DNA of 14,647 nucleotides from a bacterium (GTDB lineage Archaea > Nanobdellota > Nanobdellia > Pacearchaeales > GW2011-AR1): contig JAUUWR010000016.1 of NCBI GenBank assembly GCA_030588935.1, positions 1 to 14,647 on the forward strand, given 5' to 3'. Shown here piece after piece: positions 1-8,500 of this stretch (its first letter is position 1; each line of letters begins with the position of its first letter). Under the pieces are notes generated by a model. The model was not told the origin of the DNA and searched no databases. It saw nothing but the letters and a program-made list of their open reading frames with translations. The position numbers were made by a program, and so were the translations under genes.

Positions 1-1015
1 ACAACCGATTAATTGAAAATTGCGCATTTGCTCCTTTTTTCAAGTCAATAACAACTCTTACTTTTCCTTTTGAACTCTCGTCCCTTATATCAGAAACATC
101 AGGCAGTTTCTTTTCTTTAGCAAGTTCTGCAATCTGTCTCACCAAGTCTGCTTTATTTACTTGATAAGGAATTTCAGTAATAACAATAGATTCTTTATTT
201 TTCCTGGTTTCAGTTACAATTTTTCCTCGAACAACAAAACCTGCTTTGCCTGTTTCATATAAATCCTTAAAATTCTCTGAAACAATTTTCCCACCTGTTG
301 GAAAATCAGGTCCTTTAATTATATTCATAAGTTTCTCAATTGTAATCTTCGGCTTATCAATCATTTTAATAATCGCATCACAAACTTCAATTAAATTATG
401 AGGAGGAATATTAGTTGTCATTCCAACTGCAATCCCGCTTGAACCATTAATAAGCAAATTAGGAAGCTTTCCAGGCAGAACAATCGGCTCTTTCAAAGAA
501 TTATCAAAATTAGGAACAAACTTCACTGTTTCTTTATCAATGTCCTGAAGTAATTCAACTGCTATTTTAGTTAATTTTGCTTCTGTATAACGAGAAGCAG
601 CTGCATTATCTCCATCCATACTTCCAAAATTCCCCTGCCCATGAATTAAAGGGTATCTTAAACTAAAATCCTGAGCCATTCTAACAAGAGAATCATAAAT
701 AGCCATATCACCATGTGGGTGGAATTTACCCATTGTATCTCCAACAATACGAGCACTCTTTTTAGTCATGCCCTTTTCCAAACCCATTAGCTTCATTGCA
801 TAAAGAATTCTCCTGTGAACAGGCTTAAGTCCATCCTCAACAGAAGGCAAAGCCCGAGAAACAATAACACTCATAGCATAATCAATATACGCCCTCTTCA
901 TTTCATTAGAAATCTCACTATCTAAAACTCGATTTTCATCCATATCTCTAAGATTAAGTTCAGATTTTTCGAATTTTTCAGCTTCTCCGTTGTTTGTGTT
1001 GTTTTGTGTTGGCAT
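1..1015 (-). CDS. gyrA: DNA gyrase subunit A, N-terminal part (cut by window edge)
   Basis: Breakage-reunion subunit of type IIA topoisomerase; with GyrB it introduces negative supercoils using ATP. About 338 codons are visible; the C-terminal half lies outside the window. Seen: DYAMSVIVSRALP near residues 45-57, DGLKPVHRR near 61-69, the HPHGD winged-helix motif at 99-103, and RYTEAKLT with the catalytic tyrosine at residue 143 (codon 589-587, equivalent to E. coli Tyr122). The N-terminus is about 21 residues longer than in E. coli and polar. The ATG at 1015 is preceded by an A-rich stretch with no Shine-Dalgarno sequence. It lies 117 nt downstream of gyrB on the same strand, and that gap holds one copy of the repeated leader element. 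Odd: Met104 stands where E. coli has Ser83, the main quinolone-contact residue. Identity is firm; GyrA versus ParC rests on the archaeal context and gyrB linkage. Confidence 0.96.
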   Translation of the reverse strand, partial: MPTQNNTNNGEAEKFEKSELNLRDMDENRVLDSEISNEMKRAYIDYAMSVIVSRALPSVEDGLKPVHRRILYAMKLMGLEKGMTKKSARIVGDTMGKFHPHGDMAIYDSLVRMAQDFSLRYPLIHGQGNFGSMDGDNAAASRYTEAKLTKIAVELLQDIDKETVKFVPNFDNSLKEPIVLPGKLPNLLINGSSGIAVGMTTNIPPHNLIEVCDAIIKMIDKPKITIEKLMNIIKGPDFPTGGKIVSENFKDLYETGKAGFVVRGKIVTETRKNKESIVITEIPYQVNKADLVRQIAELAKEKKLPDVSDIRDESSKGKVRVVIDLKKGANAQFSINRL

Positions 1016-1035
1016 TTTTATTATTTTTTTAACTG

Positions 1036-1130
1036 GAATCTTACAAAATATTAAGTTATTCAGATGAGTTTGCTTAAGCTCCTCATCTCTCGAACTAATA
1101 TTCTTATAAAATTATTGATATTATATTATT
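1036..1130 (-). repeat. Repeated leader element, copy 1 (gyrB-gyrA gap)
   Basis: Read on the minus strand, a TATA-like box TTTATAAG (1110-1103) is followed by AGATGAG (1088-1082), TTAAG (1077-1073), CTCATCT (1068-1062) and CTTAA (1055-1051), ending in TAAGATTC. AGATGAG is the exact complement of CTCATCT, and TTAAG of CTTAA. The arms are interleaved, so both helices together would form an H-type pseudoknot; otherwise they compete. It closely resembles copy 2 at 9583-9676 along its whole length. An A-rich spacer then leads to the gyrA ATG. Probably promoter plus structured 5' leader. Confidence 0.7.
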
Positions 1131-1132
1131 TT

Positions 1133-3028
1133 TTAAACATCCACCTCTGCAATATTCGCATTTGCCTCAATAAACTTCCTACGAGGACCTACAACATCTC
1201 CCATTAACATTGAAAATGTCTCTTCAGCAAGAACAGCATCTTCTATATTTACTTTTTTTAATATTCTTGTTTTAGGATTCATAGTTGTATCCCATAATTG
1301 AATAGGATTCATCTCTCCTAATCCTTTAAACCTCTGAACATCTGCTTTCCCACCTAATCTATTCAAAACTCTCTTCAACTCAGCATCAGAATAAACATAA
1401 TAGTCTTTTCCTTTTCTCACTCTATAAAGAGGAGAAACAGCAACATAAATATTCCCATTTTCAATTAATTCAGGAATATACCTAAAAAAGAATGTCAATA
1501 ACAAAGTCATAATATGCTGCCCGTCAACATCTGCATCAGTCATAATTATAATCTTGCTATACCTCAGCTTCTTCAAATTAAAATCTTCTTTAACTCCTGT
1601 CCCAACTGCAGTTATTAAATTAATTATTTCATCTGAACTTAAAGTTTTCACAGGAGCAGCTTTCTCTACATTCAAAATCTTGCCTTTAAGAGGCAAAATC
1701 GCCTGAAATTCTTTATTACGAGCCATTTTTGATGAGCCAGCAGCAGAATCTCCTTCAACAATATACAACTCAGTCCTCTCAACTTTCTTGCTTGAACAAT
1801 CAGCTAATTTCCCAGGCAGCCCTGAAAAACCAGTTATATTTTTTCTCCTGACCAAATCACGAGCTTTTTTAGCAGCATCACGAGCCTTAGAAGCAGCAGA
1901 AGCTTTTTGGGCAATTTTATTAGCAATTCCAGGATTTTCTTCTAAAAACTCTCCTAAAGCAGTAGAAACCATAGAATCAACATATCCTTTAACTTCTGAA
2001 TTCCCTAATTTTGTCTTAGTCTGCCCTTCAAACTGGGGATTTCTCAATTTCAAATTAATAATAGCAGTCAGCCCCTCTCTAACATCATCACCACTTAAAC
2101 TACCTGATTTCAAAACCCCTTTTCTCTTTGCATAATCATTTAAAGCACGAGTTAAAGCTGTTTTAAACCCGGAAATATGAGTTCCTCCTTCTGTGGTATT
2201 AATTGTGTTCACAAATCCAAAAATATTTTCATTATAACCATCAGTATACTGAATTGCAACTTCTGCAGTACAGCCATTCATTTCTTTTCTAAAATAAATT
2301 GGCTTATGCAAAGCTTGTTTTGCTTTATTAATATGCTTAACAAACTCCATCAATCCGCCAGCATAATGAAGAATTTCCTTTTTCCCTTGTTTCTCGTCCT
2401 TTAATATAATTCTTACATTAGGATTTAAAAAAGCAATTTCCTGAAATCTTTTTCTTAAAACATTAAAATCAAATTCAAGTGTAGAAAATATATCTGCATC
2501 AGGCCAAAAAATAATCTCAGTTCCATGCTCTTCTTTTTTGCATGTTCCAACAACTTTCACAGAATAAACCGGCTTTCCAATTTTGTATTCTTGCTGATAA
2601 ATTTTTCCATCTTTTCTCACACGAGCTATCATTTTCTTAGACAAAGCATTTACAACACTGACTCCAACACCATGAAGTCCGCCTGAAATCTCATAAGCTG
2701 TTTTTTCAAACTTCCCGCCAGCATGCAATTTAGTCAAAGCAAGTTCCATTGCAGATTTTTTATAAACAGGATGCTTGTCAACAGGAATCCCTCTTCCATT
2801 ATCCCTAACACCTCCGCTTCCATCTTTATTTATTATAATCTCAATAATAGTGCAATAACCAGCTAAACATTCATCAATAGAATTATCAACAACTTCAAAA
2901 AAAAGATGATGCAATCCGCCTTTACTAGTATCACCTATATACATACTTGGTCTCTTCCTAACTCCTTCCAGACCCTCAAGTACTTTAATCTGTTCTGCTC
3001 CGTACTTTGTTTTTGTTTTTTCTGGCAT
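1133..3028 (-). CDS. gyrB: DNA gyrase subunit B
   Basis: ATPase and TOPRIM subunit of DNA gyrase, 631 residues, the short form lacking the roughly 165-residue insert of E. coli GyrB. Order of parts: GHKL ATPase fold with EVVDNSIDE (Glu45 general base, Asn49 for Mg-ATP), DNGRGIPVD at 76-84 and the GGLHGVGVS lid at 116-124; transducer domain with QTK at 336-338; TOPRIM domain with EGDSA (Glu425) and DADVDG (Asp498, Asp500, Asp502) for the catalytic metals; tail motif QRFKGLGEMNP at 565-575. All key residues are present, so it should be active. The ATG at 3028 follows an A-rich stretch with no Shine-Dalgarno sequence. gyrA follows 117 nt downstream. A diverged copy of the repeated leader element lies upstream. 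Paralogue confusion with ParE or Topo VI-B is unlikely given the motifs and the gyrA neighbour. Confidence 0.97.
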   Translation of the reverse strand: MPEKTKTKYGAEQIKVLEGLEGVRKRPSMYIGDTSKGGLHHLFFEVVDNSIDECLAGYCTIIEIIINKDGSGGVRDNGRGIPVDKHPVYKKSAMELALTKLHAGGKFEKTAYEISGGLHGVGVSVVNALSKKMIARVRKDGKIYQQEYKIGKPVYSVKVVGTCKKEEHGTEIIFWPDADIFSTLEFDFNVLRKRFQEIAFLNPNVRIILKDEKQGKKEILHYAGGLMEFVKHINKAKQALHKPIYFRKEMNGCTAEVAIQYTDGYNENIFGFVNTINTTEGGTHISGFKTALTRALNDYAKRKGVLKSGSLSGDDVREGLTAIINLKLRNPQFEGQTKTKLGNSEVKGYVDSMVSTALGEFLEENPGIANKIAQKASAASKARDAAKKARDLVRRKNITGFSGLPGKLADCSSKKVERTELYIVEGDSAAGSSKMARNKEFQAILPLKGKILNVEKAAPVKTLSSDEIINLITAVGTGVKEDFNLKKLRYSKIIIMTDADVDGQHIMTLLLTFFFRYIPELIENGNIYVAVSPLYRVRKGKDYYVYSDAELKRVLNRLGGKADVQRFKGLGEMNPIQLWDTTMNPKTRILKKVNIEDAVLAEETFSMLMGDVVGPRRKFIEANANIAEVDV

Positions 3029-3049
3029 TTTTATTTTATTTTTTAACTG

Positions 3050-3190
3050 GAATCTTATTTTATTTATTATCTATATCTTTATGAATTATCAAGCTCCACA
3101 AATGAACAGCTTAAGTTCTCTTATGTCATCTTAATCTCCTGTTTCAAGCCATAAATATTTTATTTATCACTGATATTTTTATTAATATTT
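3050..3190 (-). repeat. Repeated leader element, copy 6 (upstream of gyrB, diverged)
   Basis: This is the most diverged copy. On the minus strand a TTTATGG box is followed about 25 nt later by GATGAC, then AGAGAACTTAAGCT, GTTCAT and AGCTTGATAA. The second helix is kept: TTAAGCT (3114-3108) pairs with AGCTTGA (3095-3089) over 7 bp with one G-U. The first helix is reduced to about ATGA against TCAT. It shares the GGAATCTTA end (plus-strand reading) with copy 1. It fills much of the 331-nt gene-free stretch 3029-3359 and probably contains the gyrB promoter and leader. Confidence 0.5.
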
Positions 3191-3265
3191 ATTTCAGACA
3201 GTTTTAACTAATCACCTACAAATTCAGTAAAGTTCTCATTAAAATTTCTCTACTTATATGACATA

Positions 3266-3291
3266 AAAGCTTTTTTCTTTTAAAAAGCTTT
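3266..3291 (-). terminator. Perfect 10-bp AT-rich inverted repeat, possible terminator
   Basis: AAAGCTTTTT (3266-3275) and AAAAAGCTTT (3282-3291) are exact inverse complements around a 6-nt loop. It lies about 70 nt past the stop of the 667-residue surface protein gene and before the gyrB promoter region, where a transcript end is expected. Archaeal termination relies mainly on U tracts; the minus strand here has runs of 5 T. The function is inference. Confidence 0.4.
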
Positions 3292-3302
3292 CTGCCGAAA
3301 TT

Positions 3303-3348
3303 AAGGTGTTTCAGCCCCTAAAATCAAAGAATTCTGTTTTTAGACCTT
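3303..3348 (-). other. Structured 3' untranslated segment after the 667-residue surface gene
   Basis: AAGGT (3303-3307) is complementary to ACCTT (3344-3348), and CTAAAA (3318-3323) to TTTTAG (3338-3343). The two helices stack on one side and leave a 10-nt bulge at 3308-3317. The segment begins about 12 nt after the stop codon. It could be a 3'-end stabiliser or part of a terminator together with the hairpin at 3266-3291. Only the pairing is visible; no family is recognised. Confidence 0.3.
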
Positions 3349-3359
3349 CTATCTTAAAA

Positions 3360-5363
3360 TCAGCTAACATACTCATAAGCCCCAATATCAGGTGGAGGTA
3401 TGATAGAATTTCCTTCAAAATCTTCTGTTAAACTAACATCAATTCCTGCATCTATGCATGGAGAGGTTGGTTGAAGATGGAAGTTGTTGTTAGGGGCATC
3501 GACGAAAAGAGGGTTTTCATTAAGAGAATTAGCATCAAAACCAGTTGCAGACCTGTAACCATCAAAATCATCATATGTAACCCCATCAATCCATGAAATC
3601 TTTTCACCTCCACTTATTGATTGATACCAGCAGTTGTTATCTACTATCTTATTGCTGCTGTTTTCTATACGTAATATACAATAATAACCATCCATCCCAA
3701 TATTATTCTTAATCACAGCATTAAAATCTGAGTCTGTTTGTAAAGAAATACCACAATTCCATGGATTCCTTCCGGTTTTATATAAAACATTATTGTAAAT
3801 ATATAAGTTGTCTACTCTTTCATCTGTTTGTATAGCATCATCAACTGTATTGTAGAAAATATTATAATAAATTCTAATATTTGTTGTATCTGCATCTTGG
3901 GCCGCTTGTCCACGCATAAAAATACCATTGGCTGGCAAACCATCATACTCATCAGTAAAATACAAACGATTGTAACGAATATCAACTTCATTTACGTCTG
4001 TTGTACCACCACCTGTTATACCTTTTACATCAACTAGATTATGATAACAATCATAAATTATATTATACTGAACAGTATTATTTTCAGGGCCACTTCCATC
4101 TCCTGCCTCTTCGTTTCCTTCAATAATCACCCCAACATGTCCACAGTGATGCATTGTATTATTTTGAATGATATTATGGTCACCCCTACATCTAACGCCA
4201 TCTCCTTTTTCACCACGCATTCCAGGAGATATTTCATCCCTATTGCCAATGTTATGGAACAAGCAGTTTTGTACAGTTACATGATGGCTGTTTTCATTTA
4301 TGTAAACCCCTGCTGCATAACCAGCACCCTGATGCATAAATTCAATATCCTGAACAGTAATATACCAATTATTACGAATATCAATCCCAAACTTCCTCAT
4401 GCCAGCTTCTAAATCTCCATTATCTGGATTTTCTCCAACATTTACATAAAGTGTATCAATACTATCATTCCAATCCCAATCATTGAAACCAACATTATCA
4501 TTTGCTCCTACATCATAATTTAGAACATTTCCATTATAAACAACAATTTGTGGATTATAAGATATACCTCCTTTAGAATAAACTCCTTCTCCTTCATCAT
4601 TCCAGCCTTTTAAAACATCAGCCCCATTTATAATCGGCTTCTCCCCAACACCATAAGCCCCAAACGTTATAGGACTCCCAGCAGAACCAAAACTTAGTAC
4701 ATTTAACTGCTCTCTCCAAACCTCTCCTCTCTTAAACAAAATATAATCTCCTGGATTAAAACTCTCTCCATTTACCTTAGCAATCGTCTTCCAAGGATAA
4801 CTAATATTCCCATCCCAAATATCATCCCCATTAGTAGAATCAATATAATAACAAACTCCCCCAACAGGGCAAGTATCTCCAAGACCTCCAAGAGACCTCT
4901 TCGCACTATCAAGCTCCATACTTATTCTCTCTGCTCCATCAACTTCATAAATAAAATAAACACCAACTTTTTCTATATTAGAAAAATCCGTAATTCCCAA
5001 ATCAGAACTGCCAACAACATAAGTTTTTGTCTCTAATTCATCTGGCAAATCAGTTTTATTTTCATAAGAATAAATCATCCCACTTGTATCTTCAAAAATA
5101 AACTTCACTCCAATAATCTCTTTACCTCCAGCTCCTCTGCTGATTTCAATTGTAGCATATGAAGGCTCTACATTAAATAATTTTATTTCTGCTTTATAAG
5201 AAAATGCCCCTGCACCAGCCTGCCCAGAACTCTTCTCAATCAAAGGCTGAACAACATTCCAGACAATAATCAAACCCACAATCACAATCAAGATAATTAA
5301 AACTACTGTAATGATTTGGGCTTGTGCCCTTCTCTGACTACTTATCAAACTTTTAAGCTTCAT
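3360..5363 (-). CDS. Secreted right-handed beta-helix protein with pilin-type (class III) signal peptide
   Basis: A 667-residue surface or secreted protein. Residues 1-45 form a type IV pilin-like head: basic RRA just before QAQIITVVLIILIVIVG, the site where an archaeal prepilin peptidase (PibD/FlaK type) should cut. Residues 50-155 form a small beta-rich domain shared with the neighbour at 5545-8835. From about 165, the CYYIDSTNGDD entry motif and the GDYILFKRGEVWREQ block (206-220) lead into a parallel beta-helix with Asn-ladder turns such as NNTMHHC, YNIIYDC and YNNVLYKT (about 330-580). The C-terminus, SPCIDAG to DIGAYEY (634-665), is the closing motif of choice-of-anchor-Q type beta-helix proteins. 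Such folds usually bind or cleave polysaccharide; no catalytic residues can be assigned. It lies 181 nt downstream of its larger paralogue. No Shine-Dalgarno sequence is seen. A pilus subunit role is possible but the fusion size suggests an adhesin or glycan-binding protein anchored by the hydrophobic helix. Confidence 0.9.
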   Translation of the reverse strand: MKLKSLISSQRRAQAQIITVVLIILIVIVGLIIVWNVVQPLIEKSSGQAGAGAFSYKAEIKLFNVEPSYATIEISRGAGGKEIIGVKFIFEDTSGMIYSYENKTDLPDELETKTYVVGSSDLGITDFSNIEKVGVYFIYEVDGAERISMELDSAKRSLGGLGDTCPVGGVCYYIDSTNGDDIWDGNISYPWKTIAKVNGESFNPGDYILFKRGEVWREQLNVLSFGSAGSPITFGAYGVGEKPIINGADVLKGWNDEGEGVYSKGGISYNPQIVVYNGNVLNYDVGANDNVGFNDWDWNDSIDTLYVNVGENPDNGDLEAGMRKFGIDIRNNWYITVQDIEFMHQGAGYAAGVYINENSHHVTVQNCLFHNIGNRDEISPGMRGEKGDGVRCRGDHNIIQNNTMHHCGHVGVIIEGNEEAGDGSGPENNTVQYNIIYDCYHNLVDVKGITGGGTTDVNEVDIRYNRLYFTDEYDGLPANGIFMRGQAAQDADTTNIRIYYNIFYNTVDDAIQTDERVDNLYIYNNVLYKTGRNPWNCGISLQTDSDFNAVIKNNIGMDGYYCILRIENSSNKIVDNNCWYQSISGGEKISWIDGVTYDDFDGYRSATGFDANSLNENPLFVDAPNNNFHLQPTSPCIDAGIDVSLTEDFEGNSIIPPPDIGAYEYVS

Positions 5364-5526
5364 TCTTATTAAAATAATTTATATTTTTTAATTCAGATAA
5401 ATCTTTCTGACCAAAAGGTTTATTATCATATCCTTTATCATTTATTTTATTGTAAGGGTTGCCTGGAGGAGCTGTGTGGACTTTGCCGAAGCACAGCATA
5501 ATCGGGTTTGTGACTTTGTCAACCAC
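5353..5526 (-). CDS. Doubtful 57-residue reading frame overlapping the next gene
   Basis: A GTG at 5526 or ATG at 5499 opens a frame ending in TAA at 5355-5353, overlapping the start of the 667-residue gene by 11 nt. Its upstream third coincides with the GC-rich palindromic element 5452-5532 and uses codons rare in this window (CCG, TGC, GGC); its remainder is AT-rich with no recognisable motif. The split composition argues that the frame is an accident of an inserted element. It is listed because the overlap resembles the coupled overlap at 8813-8835. Confidence 0.15.
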   Translation of the reverse strand: MVDKVTNPIMLCFGKVHTAPPGNPYNKINDKGYDNKPFGQKDLSELKNINYFNKNEA

Positions 5527-5532
5527 CCTTAC
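5452..5532. repeat. 81-bp GC-rich element with terminal inverted repeats
   Basis: The ends GTAAGGG and CCCTTAC are exact inverse complements over 7 bp, extended by TTG/CAA beyond a 3-nt offset. GC is 42 of 81 (52 percent) against strongly AT-rich flanks. On the minus strand it holds inner hairpins: GGTT GAC AAA GTC ACA AACC, and GCTGTG with CACAGC enclosing TGC-TTCG-GCA, a classic UUCG tetraloop. It lies in the 181-nt gap between the two beta-helix paralogues. It may be a miniature inverted-repeat element, a small structured RNA, or a leader of the downstream gene. It resembles a tRNA only in having a 7-bp closing stem; no anticodon or T arm can be drawn. Confidence 0.5.
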
Positions 5533-5544
5533 TTATTTTTTAAA

Positions 5545-8500
5545 TTACACAACATACTCATAAGCCCCAATATCAGGCTCTGCACTTCCATTATTATCTC
5601 CATCTTGTGGAACAACATTTCCTTCAAAATCTTCTGTTAAGCCAACATCAATTCCTGCATCTATGCATGGAGAGGTTGATTGCAAATAGAAATCATTTGG
5701 AGGATTTATGAATTGAGGGTTTGAATCTATGGAATTAAGGTCTTGAACTTGGCCAATTTGCCAATCAGATAAGGTATTATATTCTGTTCCCTTATAATCA
5801 GCCATCTTTCCAGAAACAAAATACCAATCATTATTATCTAAATCCAGCCCAACAGTTAAAACATAATCATCTGCTGCAACAATTGAATAAACAGTATTTT
5901 GGGTAATTATATTATTTTTGAAAGTGATATTGTACGTTTGGTAATTCGGATTTCCGCTTGTCAGATATAATCCATACATACCCGCATTATGAACAACATT
6001 GTTGTAAATTTCTATATCGTGGGCCTTGTTTACCTTTATCCCATCTTTGGATATATCAATTCCGTTACCCACCCCGGTATCGCTGATAACATTGTAGTAT
6101 ATCTTGCTATTCCTTGAATAATAACACCCAATACCTGCACCATCTGTATTATATATACGGTTGTTATAAACCTCTGCCCCATCAACTCCAATATCTAATA
6201 TAATACCAAAGCCATCCGATTTCTCTGGAAGCGTACCAACATTATATATGGTATTATTACGACAAATTAAGTTATTTGTAAAATAAACGGGTGTGCCACT
6301 TACTGCCCAATATCCACCCAAATTGATTGCGTTGGATCGAGTGGAAAGGCCTGTATCGTGGATCACATTATTTTCAATGATCATTCCATTCTGTACGGCC
6401 GTAACTCCAATACCGTATCCGCCATAAATGTTATAAATGTGGTTATCCGCAATCAATCCGCCTGTATGATAGTAAACAGTGATCCCCCGATCAATATCGT
6501 GAATAGCGTTGTTTGTTATGTTAAAATCTGTACAGCCACCACTAGGGTCTGCCCACTGGCCGATAAATAAAGCAGACTGTGCACTGCTATCTGTGTAATC
6601 AGCTTTAGATAAAAATTCATTTCCGGTAATAATGCCATGATTACAATTTACAAATTTCGCACCCCTCTCGTAATGGTCCTGAAAAATACAATTTTGCACA
6701 GTAATATAATCAGAATCAGTAACCTGCAAACCATGTTTGCTATAACGGCATCTCGACTGTCTCAGCTCTAGATTATCAATAGTGATATAGTCTTGGTTAT
6801 CAATAATGATACAACCATCTCTTTTGGAGGCTGTCAAAGTTTTTGTCCACGGGCCAGAGTCATCCGTAACCCAAACATACAGTAGGCCAGAATTGTAATA
6901 AAACGAGCCTTGTTCCATTTCCGCGAGGGATGTCTTTCTCAGTAGTCCTGTAGTGGCATCTTCAATGACACTTGTGGTAACATAACCCAGATTTATATAA
7001 TAGATATTGCTACTTTCTAGCGTCCAAGCACCTGAATCTGTACTCATTAACTCAGCCCCACTAATAATCGGCTTATCTCCTGTTCCATAAGCTCCAAATG
7101 TAATTGGATTACCAGCAGAACCAAAACTTAGTACATTTAACTGCTCTCTCCATGTTTCTCCTCTCTTAAATAATATATAATCTCCAGATTGAGGAACATA
7201 AGAGCCTGCATAAGAACCCATTCCAGGAGAATATTCCCAAGGATAATTAATATTCCCATTATTAGAATCATCACCATTTGTAGCATCAACATAATAACAA
7301 GTTGCTCCTAAAGGGCAGTCTTCAACAGGACTACAAACACTTGGCTCTCCACTGCATGTCCAACCAGATTCAACTTGACAAGTAGCTGAACAGCCATCTT
7401 CTGGATCAACATTATTATCATCACATTCTTCTCCTGTTTCTATATCACCATCCCCGCACTCAGGAGCTTCTCCTAATTGAGCATTATAAATCTCCTGAAT
7501 TTCTTCTGCTGACAAGCTTCTGTTAAAAATCATTACGTCGTCGATTGTGCCGTTGAAGAAATAATTAGCACCAGCGGTATAAGAAATTGAGCCAAATCGT
7601 AATGCATAATTAAATGTTACTGGATAAGTTTGTGATATTGTATCTACAAGACTTCCATTTACATAAGTTGTTAAATTTGTTCCATTAAATGTTCCTACAA
7701 GATGATACCAAGTTCCCGTGCTTAATGTTCCAAAATCAGCTGTATCTTTGCCAGAGCTATTTCCTGTTGAAAGACAAATAGTTCCACTACATTGCCATTT
7801 TCCAAGATAATATCCTTGTGTTCGGAGAGGATCTGCCCATAATCGTCCATATTCAAGAATAGTTTGAGAACTTAATATCGAATCCATTTTTATCCATACT
7901 GATATTGTTCCTTCTGTTATTTGCAAACTAGTATCAGCTGCAACATCAACATAATCCCCATTGCCATCCAAACTCAGAACCCATCCTTTTTCTGCATCAT
8001 TAAAATAAGAACTATTAATTAAAGTGCCGTCATTAACTCCTGTTTCATCATTTGTATTTTGTTCAAACTTCCACCATGAAATATAAGGAGGATAAATAAA
8101 AGAAGTTGCTTCACAAACATAATCAGCACAATTATTACTCAAACAATCTGAATCAATTAAACAAGATTCATCTAAACCACAACCAACACAAATTAAACCA
8201 CCGCAATCAACATCTGTTTCATCCTGGTTTTGAATTCCATCTGTACAATTTTCACCATCCTCCTCAATCGCCTTATCCCAAACCTCAGCCATCTCACTCA
8301 ACATCAACCCAACATCCACTCTCAAATCTTCTTTCTTTGAATCACCAAATACATCCTTAATATTACTTGTAACTTCAGAACCATAAGAAGTCCTAACAAC
8401 AAAAGCAATCCCAACACTAACAATATCTCTAAAATCCCAATCAACTAACTCAGGATTTTGCGCAACAACACCTGTAACAGTTATATTATAAACCCGACTC

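Noticed and set aside
1788..2404. Plus-strand open frames inside gyrB
   Set aside because: They lie wholly opposite a strongly conserved gene, have no recognisable domains, and mirror its codon pattern.
3828..4412. Plus-strand open frames opposite the 667-residue surface gene
   Set aside because: Ile/Asn-rich products are the antisense reading of Asn-ladder beta-helix codons.
5452..5532. tRNA gene
   Set aside because: A 7-bp closing stem is present but there is no T arm with GTTC, no anticodon stem of proper size and no D arm.
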